DNA from: Micropterix aruncella
Taxonomy: Eukaryota; Arthropoda; Insecta; Lepidoptera; Micropterigidae
NCBI GenBank assembly: GCA_944548615.1
Contig: OX155961.1
Location: forward strand, 310,001-374,000
Length of the DNA: 64,000 nucleotides
Direction of reading: 5' to 3'
In this document: in pieces, positions 41,505 through 52,419 of the stretch
Layout of the letters: every line of letters starts with the position of its first letter
Position numbering within the stretch: the stretch's first letter is position 1
Notes under the pieces: model-generated
Told to the model about the DNA's origin: nothing
Database searches by the model: none
What the model saw: the letters and a program-made list of their open reading frames with translations, nothing else
Made by a program: the position numbers and the translations under genes

Positions 41505-42025
41505 AGTTGTTCGAACACATATATATAACTAGAGAACGGATGGACCGATTTTCATGATTTTTAATTTGTTGGATTTGTCTCCGCCCCGAATAGCAAAATA
41601 ATATAAAAACATTGAAAAATTAACGAAAATATAAAATACTTTACAGCATCATTATCACAATTTTTCATCACCACGCGGGTGAAACCGCGTTTGTTATAAC
41701 TCGAGAACGGATAGACCGATTTTCATGGTTTTTGTATTTGTCTCCGTCCCGAATAGCATAATAACTACTAAAACATTGGAAAATTACCGAAAAAATAAAA
41801 TAAAATAAAAACATTTACCATACATATTATTTCGTTCGGTCGTTCGTTCGTTCGTTTCGTCGGGTTTGTTCGAACACTTATAACTCGAGAACGGTTAGAC
41901 CGATTTTTATGGTTTTTGATTTGTTGTATTTGTCTCCGTCCCGAATAGCAGAATAACTTAAAACGAAAAATTGGAAAGTTGGTGAAAAAATAAAATAAAA
42001 GAAAAACATTTTCTCATATAAAATG
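41505..42025. repeat. Three tandem units of about 180 bp in the Helitron 3' part
   Basis: Each unit contains ACTCGAGAACGGATAGACCG, TTTTCATGGTTTTTG and TTTGTCTCCGTCCCGAATAG, followed by AAAATAAAATAAA-type runs. Units start near 41520, 41695 and 41878. A TTCG tetranucleotide array (41833-41858) lies between units 2 and 3. Confidence 0.8.
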
Positions 42026-42789
42026 TAAATCCGTGTTTTCCCATGTTAAGTTATACGTGGCATGTTCACGTGTCGGCAAATCTTCTTGCGCCTGATAAAA
42101 AAAAAAAACAAAAAATGTCGTATATCACAAGGTGCTTCAATGAAGAGAATTAAACCAAGTGCATTCCATGCTGCACAATAGTTTAATTCAAACATGTCTT
42201 GCTGACACGCGATTGGTATATTTAATTTTTGTACTTTTATATTTCTTTATGTGTTATTATCTTAATAAAGTAGTGAACTTAATATTTATTTTGTATTAAT
42301 TGGATTACTTTAATAAAATCATAAATTGAGTTCAGCTAATCTGTAACACGACATTCATTGACTGTTAGGCGGTACGAAGTTCGCCGGGTCAGCTAGTCTT
42401 TAATAAAGAGAAAAAAATAATAATGTGTGGCCATAACAATTCTGGAAATTACGTAATTTCAAACATTTTTTTCATATATTTTTTGTATGGAAGTTCCAAA
42501 AACTGTCTTGGTACTATGATAGATACGCTCGATCAATTTTTGTGTAATATATTTTGCAATTTTGGAGTAAATAGTATTTTTTAATATTGAGAATCATCTC
42601 TAGATTTTTCAAAAACTGAAGGCATATCTCGCTCGTTTTTATTTTTTTGGAAAACAGTAACAGAATAAAGATAATTTACAATTAATATGGAAATAATTTA
42701 CCAATTTCGTTTTGGCGAATTGATAGCTTAAGGACCGGGTTTTTAAAATCCGGCATAATTGCATTTGAATTCTTTTTCGTGTTCTCACA

Positions 42790-43080
42790 ACCAGGCCACA
42801 AAATTATGCTTTATATATGTAGCTTTTGGCGGACACGGCCGCCACTGTGTCTTAAGCCTTTGGGCTTTATCTTGGAGGAATACATACACACAGAGACAGA
42901 CTTCAAGCTATGAATGGTCATAATAAGTATTCTCAGGGGGACTGAAAATACACTTTTTTTAGTGTGTTCGCAATACTTTCCCTCCTCGTCTGTTAATTGG
43001 CCGGAAAGGTAAAATATGTGACGCCATACTTTAATTATTGAACATATTGGCATACATTTACCAAAGATGAGATTTTGCAA
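42790..43080 (-). repeat. Rep-C copy, reverse and divergent
   Basis: Complement contains GGGAAAGTATTGCGAACACAC and TTGAAGTCTGTCTCTGTG, corresponding to the left part of Rep-C at 16.4 and 50.8 kb. Confidence 0.55.
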
Positions 43081-43615
43081 AGTTTAAAAGGATTGGTGTC
43101 ATTTTTTCAACACATTTTTTTTTTAAAGACAAACTTGAAAAATATACATCACGAATGTTAAAACCGCGTACACTCTGTACATGCAGAATTTATATACACA
43201 TGACCAAAATATAAAATAACCCCACTTCATACAAAGGACCAGTGCCGTCCGATAAGGCTCACCCTAACTGCTAATTGGTTAATTTGCGAAATGACGCCGT
43301 TAAATCGCACATTAAACAAAGTCCTGCAATTTTCCATAAACCCTCGCTAAACCATACGCACCCATATAAAAGAGGAGTATATTCAATTCACAGAAGCAAT
43401 AATTTAACATTTATTTCCATCTGTAACTGAAATACACCCAAATAAATTACAATTTGCCCCCGTCTACGGTAATTAAGTATGAAAAGTAAATCCTCATATT
43501 TCAGTGATATTCGGACGAGTGTTGGTGCCGTGGGGAGGTGGACGGCCCTAAACGTATTTTAATATTTATTACGTATTTCCTAATAAGGGTAGGGAACTAA
43601 GAGGATGCTCCGGAC
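43081..43615. other. Intergenic, no gene recognised
   Basis: AT-rich to about 43490, then a short GC-richer stretch (GTGTTGGTGCCGTGGGGAGG). No frame, RNA gene or repeat boundary recognised. Confidence 0.4.
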
Positions 43616-43619
43616 TAAT

Positions 43620-43790
43620 GCGGAAAATACAGAGTTTATTTTTAGCCTAAAGATGGAGTCGTGAATTTTTACATCGCCTCAAGATTTTTTATGAAACGTA
43701 TAATCGTAAAGTAGTCGCCGCTAAAGCGAATAAATATTGTAAATATTTTCTTTTATAATGGTTAAAGGGGTGGGTTTTGAAGGATAAATG
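43620..43790 (+). repeat. Direct repeat, first copy (second at 44590-44745)
   Basis: GGATGGAGTCGTGAATTTTT, TAATCGTAAAGTAGTCGCCG and AAATATTTTCTTTTATAATG occur here and at 44590-44745 in the same order with few changes. The Rep-A copy at 43.8-44.58 kb lies between them. Confidence 0.75.
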
Positions 43791-44590
43791 GAGAAACGAC
43801 CTGTCAACTACAACGCCTGAGCCTGTCACCTCAGGAAGTTTTAACGGTATTGATCGTTCTGTCTCCTTTGAGGTGTACTCGGAAAACTTAGAACAAAAAC
43901 AGTCCACCGTCAAGTTCCGCCACATGCCCGTAAGACTTCAACGCCTTACCGCGAGATAGCCATGTAAGTCACCCAGCGGGCCGACACCTTCGCCCTTACT
44001 TCCAATTGCGACCAGATTACTCGGTCTCTCGATTGGTTACGAGTTCGAGGTCGCTTGCGCGGTCCTCTCCCTTACGAAGCGGTGAAACGGTGTATACCGA
44101 ATTTATCGCGGACCACGGCATCCATTGCCCGGCTGTTCACCCAGGATCGGGTAGCCGATGGTCGTTTCAAGAGCAGTCGCCGTAAGGTCCGCAACAACCC
44201 CCGCTCTATAGGAAACATTACTGTTCACAGACTCCCCCGGCTGTTAGTCGGAGTGCCCAATCGATTACCTGACGCCGCACGGTGCGCAAACCGTCCAAAA
44301 TCGCCCGAATGTTGACTCCTAGGGGGACTGGCAGTACTGCTTCCAGACTCCCCCGACTGTTAGTCAGAGTGCACAATCGATTGGCCTACGCCGCACGGTG
44401 CGCAGACCGTCCAGGAGCGCCAGAAGGTTGACTCCTGGGGAAACTAGCCCTAAGGCCAGAGTCCTACCCGGGCTCGCACTTCATGCGTGGAGGCCGCCGG
44501 ATAGGTGTTGACCCGTGAGTGTGACCAACCCTGAACAGAATGGGTCTTCGTGGCCAACTCAGCAAGGGCCCATTAGCTCCCAAATAATAC
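43790..44590 (+). repeat. Rep-A copy 1, fullest
   Basis: GC-richer, non-coding. Order of blocks: TCACCTCAGGAAGTTTTAAC, CGCCTTACCGCGAGATAGCC, CACCCAGCGGGCCGACACC, GGTCGCTTGCGCGGTCCTCT, GATCGGGTAGCCGATGGTCG, then a 115-bp segment tandemly duplicated (44227-44340 and 44345-44455), then CGGGCTCGCACTTCATGCG and GGGTCTTCGTGGCCAACTC. Blocks recur at 37.9, 45.2-46.6 and 57.5-57.9 kb. Short open frames in it show no conserved domain. Class unknown. Confidence 0.75.
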
Positions 44591-44745
44591 AGAATTTATT
44601 TTTAACCTAAGGATGGCGACGTGAATTTTTACATCGCCTTATTTTTTTTTATGAAACCTATAATCGTAAAGTAATCGCCGCTAAGGTTTATAAAATTTGT
44701 AAATATTTTCTTTTATGGTTGAAAGGGTGGGTTTTTAGGGATAAA
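44590..44745 (+). repeat. Direct repeat, second copy
   Basis: See the first copy at 43620-43790; this one reads GGATGGCGACGTGAATTTTT then CATCGCC and TAATCGTAAAGTAATCGCCG. Confidence 0.75.
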
Positions 44746-44829
44746 TGTAGCATTAAGTTATTCAAAAATCAGGTGCCTTATGCGGAAAATTCAGTTTGAA
44801 AACTGGGGTGTCATTTTGAGACGGAGCGC

Positions 44830-45115
44830 CCAGAAGAAACGAGGGGACTCCTTAACGGCCAACAGAAAATAAACGAAATTTTGTATACGCATTCAATAAT
44901 GATAACTTGTTTCACCTCACCGTCTGTCCGTGAGGTGAAACAAGTTATCAACTAAGTCTCACCGTGATAGGGTTGCGACACCAAGGGTTAGCTTCCAACG
45001 AGGGGGGCTCTTCAACGTTCAACAGCAAAACCACGAAATTCTTTATAGCAATACATTATGACAGCCTGTTCTATGTTCCACTATGACATGGCTGCTGCTC
45101 CCAGGGTTGGTTCAA
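44830..45115 (+). repeat. Rep-D, about two units
   Basis: Contains ACGAAATTTTGTATACGC and ACGAAATTCTTTATAGC units with GTTGGCTCC-type and GACATGGCTGC phrases. Between them is a short inverted repeat, TTGTTTCACCTCAC ... GTGAGGTGAAACAA (44908-44944). Confidence 0.6.
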
Positions 45116-45183
45116 TGAAGAGCATTTTATTAGAAGCCTGTTTTTAAAAGTGTGTTTTTACTATTAACTTATTTAAGGATGAC

Positions 45184-45360
45184 AACTAGAGCTGTTGACT
45201 ACAACGGGCAAACCCGTCACCTCAGTAAGTTTTAACTATATCGTTAGATCGTTCTGTCTCCCGTGAGGTGAGCGCAGAAGACTCAGGACAAACAGTCCAC
45301 CTCATGTTCCGCCACATGCCCGTAAGAAGCCAACGCCTTACCGCGAGATAGCCAGGTTAG
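45184..45360 (+). repeat. Rep-A copy 2, left part
   Basis: Matches 43795-43965: CACCTCAGTAAGTTTTAACT, TGTTCCGCCACATGCCCGT and CGCCTTACCGCGAGATAGCC. Interrupted at about 45360 by a 770-bp insertion and resumed at about 46131. Confidence 0.75.
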
Positions 45361-46131
45361 GTAGTACAGTAATACACATTTTGTTGGCGTCTACATACCT
45401 AGTGATATCACTAGGTATGTAGACATTTTTCTGTACTGCTCTGACATTTTTAGTACTGCATCTTGTGTTCCCATTTTTGGATCTGAAGCCGTATTGGGTT
45501 TCGGATGACATGTGATTGGTTTCTAGATGATTACGGAGTTGTGTAATTACTATTTTTTCCAAAATTTTTGCTAAAACATCAGGTACTGATATCGGTCGAT
45601 AATTTGAGGGATCAAACTTCGGTCCATATCTGTCACCTGATACTTGATAAGAAATATGTTTTCGGTTGATTATGTTTTAAAAAAAAAAAAGATAATATTA
45701 TATTAATTAATTAAATTCACAAGTATATGTGCACAGTAAGAAACCTTTTTAGGCTACTTAATTTATTGGTCAATTTAGTTATATATTAATCTATACATTT
45801 ATTTATTTTACTTATCTATAAACTTAAATATTTTCTTTTTATTTATTTAATATTAGTTATTTATTTATATACACATTTATATATTTATAATAACCTTAAA
45901 ATTTATAAGAATGAATGAGCGATCGGAATGAATGAGAAAAAAAAAAGAAAAAAAAAAAGAAAGAAAGTGAAGTCACTATGATTAAAGTGAAGTCTTAAAT
46001 ACTATCACCCCAGAACAGATATACAATCTAGTGGGGGGATAAAATCCACACAAATGCAATCTTATCTGCTTCGCAAAAATCAATTGTATTGTTTTGGATA
46101 ATTTTATAAAATAAAATAAAAAATAAAAATA
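45361..46131 (-). mobile_element. Retroposed unit with antisense LINE RT fragment
   Basis: The complement matches 8045-8746: RT fragment (TQLRNHLETNHMSSETQYGF) and the 460-bp tail segment. The + strand right end is an A-rich array, (AAAAT/AAAATA)n at 46100-46131, so the insertion probably used a transcript antisense to the RT. The uninterrupted Rep-A copy 1 (GATAGCCATGTAAGTCACCC at 43956-43975) is the empty site; here it reads GATAGCCAGGTTAG | insert | AGTCACTCAGCG, with possible TAG duplication. Confidence 0.65.
45389..45424. repeat. Perfect 36-bp palindrome
   Basis: GTCTACATACCTAGTGAT and its exact complement abut with no spacer. The 8.7-kb copy of the same unit has only one arm, so the second arm is a local inverted duplication. 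Confidence 0.85.
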
Positions 46132-46565
46132 GTCACTCAGCGGGCCGACACTCGCGCTCTTACTACCAGTTGCAACCAGATTACTCCCGAATGGTTACTG
46201 GTCAGAGGTCGCTTGCGCAGTCCTCTCCCTTACGAAGCGGTGATACAGCGTTTGCCGAATCAATCGCGGACCACGGCGTCATTTATCCGGCTTTCATCCG
46301 GAATCGGGTAGCCGATTGGTCGTTTCAAGAGCAGTCGCGTACGATGAACAACTACCCTGCTCTATAGAAGACAGTACTGTTTCCAGGCTCCCCCGACTGT
46401 GAGACAGAATGCACAATCGATTGGCTGACGCCGCACGGTGCGCAAACCGTTTAGGAGCGCCAGAAGATTGACTCATGTGGAAAACTGGCTTGCAGGCCAG
46501 AGTCCTACTCGGACTCGCACTTCATACGTGGAGGCCGACAGATGGGTGTTGACCCGTGAGTTCTG
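46131..46565 (+). repeat. Rep-A copy 2, right part
   Basis: Resumes with AGTCACTCAGCGGGCCGACA and contains GGTCGCTTGCGCAGTCCTCT, ATCGGGTAGCCGATTGGTCG, CGCCGCACGGTGCGCAAACC and CGGACTCGCACTTCATACG. Only one copy of the segment that is duplicated at 44.3 kb. Confidence 0.75.
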
Positions 46566-46985
46566 CAATATTTATTATAACTCTCTGCAGTACTGGTTAT
46601 TATATTTTTTATCGATATCAATCGGGCCTCTGCCGCATTGTGTATTCTACATAATGCGGGCTTCCGCTCTCCAGTACAAAGGAAGGCGTAATAATATTCC
46701 CCTCAACGTTGGTGCCGCACAGAGCGCAAGGCGGCGCTAAAGTAAATTGCGGTAGGCGTATAAAAACGTACAGCCCTTGAACAGTGTGCGCTTTAGCGAG
46801 CGCCGCGCACTCCAAATTATTTTGTACTGTGTCGCTTCAGGGAGTACTTTACGACTCTACGTATGGGGCAGAAAACTTACGCAGGCGTTATCGCCCGCTT
46901 TGTTTTAAACTCGCCGCAGAAGTTTTGTCAAGGAGACAACGATATTAATGGCGACGAGAAAATTCGCAGCGAGTATATTCGCCAT
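46566..46985 (+). promoter_or_regulatory. Possible LTR remnant with TATA element
   Basis: GGCGTATAAAAACGTACAGC (46758-46777) looks like a TATA region; about 180 bp downstream is TTAATGGCGACGAGAAAA, resembling the LTR-primer-binding-site junction of some insect Gypsy elements (TGGCGAC). An inner hairpin CCGCATTGTG...CATAATGCGG lies at 46631-46659. I found no matching second LTR or duplication. Confidence 0.3.
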
Positions 46986-47257
46986 AGAAACTAGATTGGC
47001 TGATCGCACACAAGATATCGTAATATCTGTGGTGAATGTGTAAAGTGGGACAAATCGACTTAAATAATAGGATGGGGGAGGGATCCATTTTTTGTATCGG
47101 AGTCTAAGTCATAATCGCTATAGAAAACGAAATATCAAATTGTAACTAGAGCAATAATTAAAAAAAATAAAAACCCTACTACCCTTACAAAAAGTGAACT
47201 GTAGTATTTAGAATTATTAGAAAAAAAATTGTTCGACCAGATTTTGTAAGCGAATAA

Positions 47258-47290
47258 AGTTCGCCCTATGTCCTGCGCAGGGCGAACTTA
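47258..47290. repeat. Short hairpin
   Basis: AAGTTCGCCCT and AGGGCGAACTT are perfect inverted arms around an 11-bp loop. No T run follows on either strand and no gene adjoins it. Confidence 0.6.
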
Positions 47291-47639
47291 TCTTGAAACG
47301 ATCGCGCGCCGCTGCACATTATATATTACCATATTTTATTAACATTTAAACATATACAAAAAATTATTTATAACATATTTAACACATAAACATAAACATA
47401 TATAAAAACATATTTAACACATAAACCTATTCATATTAACTATTCTTTTACATTTTATTATTACCTTATCGTATTATTTATATTAATTTATTATTTGTGC
47501 ACGTGTATGTATGTATATATGTATGTATGTAATATAACGTCATATATCTTAAATACATCTACATAACTCATAATGTGGCTTCCCTATCCCTTTCCCTTTA
47601 CTTAAACCTGAATTTTTTTCATCGCTCATTGCGCTGAAA

Positions 47640-47760
47640 CAAAAGATTTAGTTTAATTGTGAAAACTTTAATTGGCCTTAGATTTGTGTAATATGTGTTA
47701 GCATTAAGTATAAAAAGCTGTAAGTTTTCCGAGAAATAAAAATAAAATAAAATAAAAAAT
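47640..47760 (+). repeat. Retroposon 3' end with AAAATA tail
   Basis: GGCCTTAGATTTGTGTAATATG, TGTTAGCATTA and a tail of AAATAAAATAAAATAAA. The same end occurs at 56995-57125 (GACCTTAGATTTGCATATTA with the same tail), so two insertions of one LINE or SINE family. Confidence 0.6.
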
Positions 47761-47950
47761 AGATAAATATTTATTTGAGATTTCAACACATTGGGTTCTT
47801 TATGATACTCGGCATGACATAACCATCCTAACAATACCATACACCTAAATCGGTTCAAGCGTTTAGAAGTTATGGTGGAATAAAGTAACGTAAAATATAC
47901 ATTAATGAATCCTAAACATATAACACTTCTTTTTTTCGGCACTCCTGTTA
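47760..47950 (-). repeat. Rep-B fragment, reverse
   Basis: Contains CAAGCGTTTAGAAGTTATGG and ATAACACTTCTTTTTTTCGG CACTCCTG near its right end, complementing the left part of Rep-B. Confidence 0.55.
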
Positions 47951-48169
47951 AAAGGGTCAAATTTGACCATTTTCGTATATTAGTTCAGTTAACCCTTAAA
48001 ATGCTGTATACTTTTTGGCAATACTAATAACGATGTGGAAACCCCACATTAAAAAAAATGAAGAATTGAAAATAAAAACTAGATATGTTTATTATATCTA
48101 TTTATTGATTTAATCAAGTATAAAAACATATAATTAACTTTAATCTCTTTACAAAAAAAACCTACATCA

Positions 48170-48380
48170 AGATTCTAAACAATAGAATATATTATTGATT
48201 CGTCATAGTACAGGCAACGTGGAGGAAGGAATACACACACACAGTCATACAAACAGATACACAGATATACTTCAATCTGCAAATTGACCTAGTCGTCTCA
48301 GAGGGCTCAAAATGGAACAATTTTGCGCGTTCACAATACTTTACCTTCTGGTCGGTTGTTCGCAAGGGAAATTAAAAGGT
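48170..48380 (-). repeat. Rep-C copy, reverse and truncated
   Basis: Complement reads CCGACCAGAAGGTAAAGTAT, TTGTGAACGCG and TTTTGAGCCCTCTGAGACG, the left end of Rep-C, followed by a short ACACACAC remnant of the microsatellite. Confidence 0.55.
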
Positions 48381-48384
48381 CTGA

Positions 48385-48955
48385 GTCCCGATATACCGAG
48401 TGTCTCTCAGATCGAAACCACTGTTCCCTCTGACGGAAATACTCTACGCGACAATTAAATACATTGTTACCAACTTCTATATTTTTCGCATAGCGTGTAC
48501 GAGGAATTTTTAAATTAGTGATTCCCGGCATTTACTCGATAGTATGAAAATATTTACAAATAATCTATTATTTCCGGGGATGGTACTGTATTTAAACTTT
48601 GAACGTGCGGTTTATTTCTCTTTATCTTTATCTTTATTTTTATGTTTGCTTTATTTTTACTTTATCCCTAGATAGCTAACCTCCGTTAATTCGACTGGTA
48701 GAGCGGTCTTCACCGCTCTCATTTCAAAGTCTCTTTCTAACGGTGCGTCGAAATAGTTTATCGCGGCTAACCACTTCAGTCGCCGGCGAGGTCGTTCGAG
48801 TAGCGCACGCGTCGGCTCGGTAAGTAGGTACCTTGGTTTTGAAGTTATGAGCACTTTGCTTGCCGTTTTACTACGGTTGGTTAGATTTTACTTGAGTTTT
48901 TTCCGGTGAACCTAAGCACGTATATTTCTACATAATATTGTTTATTCATAGATTA
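48385..48955. other. Unassigned, with a 66-codon antisense frame
   Basis: A - strand frame at 48657-48854 (MLITSKPRYLLTEPTRALLE then RRRLKWLAAINYFDAPLERD) is less AT-rich than its surroundings. It has a degenerate (CTTTAT)n run on its 3' side. I do not recognise it; it could be a retroelement gag piece or chance. Confidence 0.3.
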
Positions 48956-48959
48956 GAAT

Positions 48960-49564
48960 TGTGAGGGACCACCCCTCACTAGATTCCAAGTTGTACGGTG
49001 TGAGGTGGTGGTGTCAACTTGCGGGTTATCTCGGTATTAAAAGGCGATTTTTAGTGAATCAGAAGGTATTTATTGAATTGATTGAGAGTTCGATATTGCC
49101 AGTTGTAACGCTTCCCGAATAGGTAATATTGACGCGGATAAAGTGACTCGCGGAATGAATGAATTTACGAGGATGTGAGGATAAGGATTTTGATTGTGCT
49201 CCTAGTATCTTGTACTGGGCACTGCTCGAGTCTGTGGGGATGCAGACTGATGCTTCTCGCCTCGATAGGGAAAGGAAGGAAAAGGAAACCAAGGAGCCGG
49301 ACTCGTTGAGCGACCTCGTGAGAGGGGTACCGAGTATGCCGTAGCAAACTTGGGGGAGGTGATCGCTCGAGGAATGATACTTTGGTTGCGTTTTCGCCGG
49401 TTTATATAGGCCGATATATGATGCAATCCAAAATATTCCGAGTAAAAGTATTGTTTCATTATGCTGATTCATCGCTAGCAAAATATCTGAATTTTTGTCA
49501 GTGTATTTCACTGGAAATCAATGCATTTGTTGATTGCATGTGACGGTACTTAAGGGCCGTTACA
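48960..49564 (-). mobile_element. Solo LTR, reverse orientation, GAAT duplication
   Basis: The - strand begins TGTAACGGCCCTTAAG and ends CCCCTCACTAG-type...TCCCTCACA, so TG...CA termini, 605 bp. GAAT flanks both sides (48956-48959 and 49565-49568). On the - strand it has CGGCCTATATAAACCGG (TATA box, about 49400-49417) and, about 330 bp downstream, CAATTCAATAAATACC (poly(A) signal). No internal retroelement sequence adjoins it. The 4-bp duplication suits a Ty3/Gypsy-type integrase. Confidence 0.8.
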
Positions 49565-49568
49565 GAAT

Positions 49569-50766
49569 CATGTCTTCGACAAGGAGAACTTTGATCGAAA
49601 TATTATCTACAAGTATACTAATATTATAAAGGAGTAGTATTTGTAAGTTTCAATGTTTGTAAGTTTGTATGTAGGGGGCAATCTCCGAAACCACGACTTA
49701 TCCGATTTATCTACGATTTGCCATTAACGGGAAAATTCTACCATTAACGCAAAGCTCCATTATTGACGAGTGATATAGGCTATATTTTATTGTGATAGAT
49801 ATTTGTTTTCAGTAAGAAATCACGATATTTGTAAATCGAGTCGGAAAAAATGAGCTGGTGGGTTGTTTTATCGGCGTGCGCTTAAGGAACAGTTTGATAT
49901 ATGTGAAAATATTATATGACAAAAACATCAGCCTTAAAGAGGTCTATAAAAACATTGTCGACAACATATATGTATTTTTTTATATTTAAGCTACAATAAC
50001 TGCTTTTATGTCTCAAAAAAGTAAGAAAAATAAGTAGGCAGAGTTTGTTGAAGACATTAGCAATAAAATAGGAATACTGATCAAAATTAATTAGGCTATT
50101 ATTACTGGTGTTAAATAGAGATGACATTAGTTTTTTACTGTAAGTGTTTACGTGGTATAGTTATAGAGATATCATGACTCTTATTAACTTATAAAAATCA
50201 TATTTAATAATATACAACATTTATTTGCATCAATTTATACATAATACAATAAACCAATCTTCAAAAATCTTTCCATACATGTCCTTTGATACTTTTATAT
50301 ATTCGAATTCTTATGGTCCTCAAGGGGTTAAGGATCCGTAAGGTGACAGTAGCCTCTACGAAATTTCTGCAAAATTGGCCGAGTAAAGATCTTTACATAA
50401 TCGTATTCCTGAAAACAGGTTTCTTAAAATAGCGATCAATCATGTTACCCCGGAGCGAGTCGTTTATCAAAGGCTGGGCTGGAAAAATAATAAAGATGTA
50501 TGGGATTTACTAACGTTTCCCTTTTATGTGCGCAGTAAAGACGATATGGCTTCATATTTAACAGCACCATCATAAAATAGACGCCGACGAGGAAGATTTT
50601 AGTGTCAACGAGCCCAGCGGCAGATGTATCCAACGAGCCCCCAGACGAATAAATCTTGCTTCGGGAAAACTCACTTAATTGGTAGTATATAGCTTATAAT
50701 TTAAGGAGGAGATACATGCGGAAGTACCAACACAACACAAATGAAAACAAAAGGCATACTTAGAAT
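49569..50766. other. Intergenic, no gene recognised
   Basis: About 49613-49700 has TACTAATATTATAAAGGAG, like the Helitron 5' region at 39.1 kb, probably a relic. The rest is AT-rich. The frame 50445-50633 (-) has no domain. Confidence 0.4.
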
Positions 50767-51915
50767 TTTACTTTCCCTGCCCACCAACCAACCAGGACGG
50801 GAAGTATTGTGAATGCACTTAATTTTTTTTTTCGATATGAACATGGAAATATCTATTTTGAACCCTGACCCTGAACCCTGAGTCGATTAAACCATTTCCA
50901 AATTTTAAGTCTCTCTATGTGTCTCTCTCTGTGTGTGTGTGTGTGTTTGTGTGTGTTTGGCCGTGTGTCGTCCTCCACGATAGGGCTCAAACGTTAAATC
51001 CGATTGAGCTGAAATTCAGTATGCATGCATCATTTGGTCATGGCAAGAGTTGAAAATATTGTGGTTAAAATCAGTCATATATCATCCTCGAAATACTAGA
51101 CTTAAAATTTGGCAAACAGATTTCTCGTTGGGCCGAATCACGTTGTAAAATTTTGGTTGAAATATCTCGTATACAAGCGACGCAAATAATATTTAAAATC
51201 CAACATATTAAAGACAATACTACATAATATTACTAGGAAAATACTACAAAAATACTACAAATATGCGACGCGCCAGTCAAATAGGCGATTACTATAGTAT
51301 ACGCAGTTAGCTACCGACTTGCTTTTATTGCGCAATTTCAGATTTTATTATGCTGGGGCCACACTACCCAATAACGTCAATGCCCATCATCGCGATAAAT
51401 ATTGCGTTAGTTATTAACGAGGTAAATTGAGTAGCCACACTTGAACGGTCAACGTCAATGCCCATTCTTGGCAATACAATTAGCGTTATTGTTCCTTGAA
51501 TTTATAGCAAGATGGACGTTGATTCTGCTACACTATATTTCATTAGTGTATTTCTTATTATAATAATATGTTTTATCATTACCGAATGAAGAAAAAAGAC
51601 TGTACTACGAAGACTATTCTTTTGTTTAGTTGGGTACTACATTATCCCATAAAGGTTTCTATTTTATTTATTTTATTTTATTTTATTTCTTGAAACATAC
51701 AGCGCATACAATTGACGTGTGCATAAACATAATGTAGAAAACATTACGCCGATAATCGTTTTCTACGAAAGTATTTCCGCATATTACACATTTGAATTTC
51801 GGCATATTACACTTAAAAATTAATTGTAAAATAAACTAAGTTCATATTAAATATAAAATTAATATAGAAAACCGATGGGAGAGGTAGGGAATTGGAAGTG
51901 ATTAGGAAAAAGGAG

Positions 51916-52150
51916 TTAGACGATGGAATGTGTATATGTATATAGATATAAAATTATAAAGATAGGTCGTATAGTGGATATATAGATACAGATATTTTCT
52001 TTTTTTTTTTCGATGCTTATTTCAAATGGTAATAATCCCATTATTCGTCGCCAAGTATCAGTTTGTGATGCACGATTCTTGTAACTTTTGTGTCTCGGAT
52101 CCCACAAACATGACTTTGTTTGCAGAATTTCGAGAAACACAATGCTTAGT
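51916..52150 (-). pseudogene. MADF/Myb-like DNA-binding domain fragment
   Basis: The - strand frame reads VFLEILQTKSCLWDPRHKSY KNRASQTDTWRRIM, matching the MADF pattern: L-W-D-x-x-H-x-x-Y-K-N-R ... x-W-x-x-I. MADF domains bind DNA, and in PIF/Harbinger elements the second protein has such a domain. The N-terminal side is cut by a SINE (first four residues are SINE-derived) and the C-terminal side runs into low-complexity sequence. The third helix is incomplete. Confidence 0.65.
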
Positions 52151-52412
52151 GGCATAGTGGTTAGGTAGCCTGACCTTACATTGTAAGGTCCTGTATTCGA
52201 TTCCCGACTGAGTCACTATTTTCCTATGGGATCAAATAAACGAAATTGCATTTTCAATTCTGTCAATCGTATGCAATAACAAGACTCACAATTATACACA
52301 TGTTACACGCACACATACATATACACACGACATAGTATGGTTGGTTATAAGAGATTGTCACATGACAATAAACCCGCCCATTGTAGAATTCACAATAAAG
52401 AGTAGAAAAAAA
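52145..52412 (+). mobile_element. tRNA-derived SINE
   Basis: A box TAGTGGTTAGGTAGCC and B box TATTCGATTCCCGAC with normal spacing, then a body with AATAAACCCGCCCATTGTAG and an A-rich end (GTAGAAAAAAA). Same family as 33345-33590. Inserted beside the MADF fragment. Confidence 0.75.
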
Positions 52413-52419
52413 CATTTTG

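Larger units (their letters stand above)
38851..42396 (+). mobile_element. Helitron with deleted Rep/Hel and inserted zinc-finger segment
   Basis: The 3' end is CGGTACGAAGTTCGCCGGGT CAGCTAG|T at 42396, with a potential terminal hairpin (GGCG...CGCC). Candidate 5' ends occur at 38851 (A|TCCTATACTATTATAAACGC), at about 39120-39127 (CCTACTAATATTATAAACGC) and, degraded, at about 40026 (TACTATAAACGCGAAA). So at least two elements overlap or are nested. Between them lie a zinc-finger fragment (39.5-39.9 kb), a Rep/Hel gene with a large internal deletion (40127-41335) and three tandem repeats (41.5-42.0 kb). Helitrons replicate by rolling circle via a HUH Rep and Pif1-type helicase; this copy encodes neither catalytic centre. 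Confidence 0.75.

Noticed and set aside
49059..49511. 150-codon - strand frame as a host gene
   Set aside because: It lies entirely inside the solo LTR (TATA box and poly(A) signal around it) and shows no domain.
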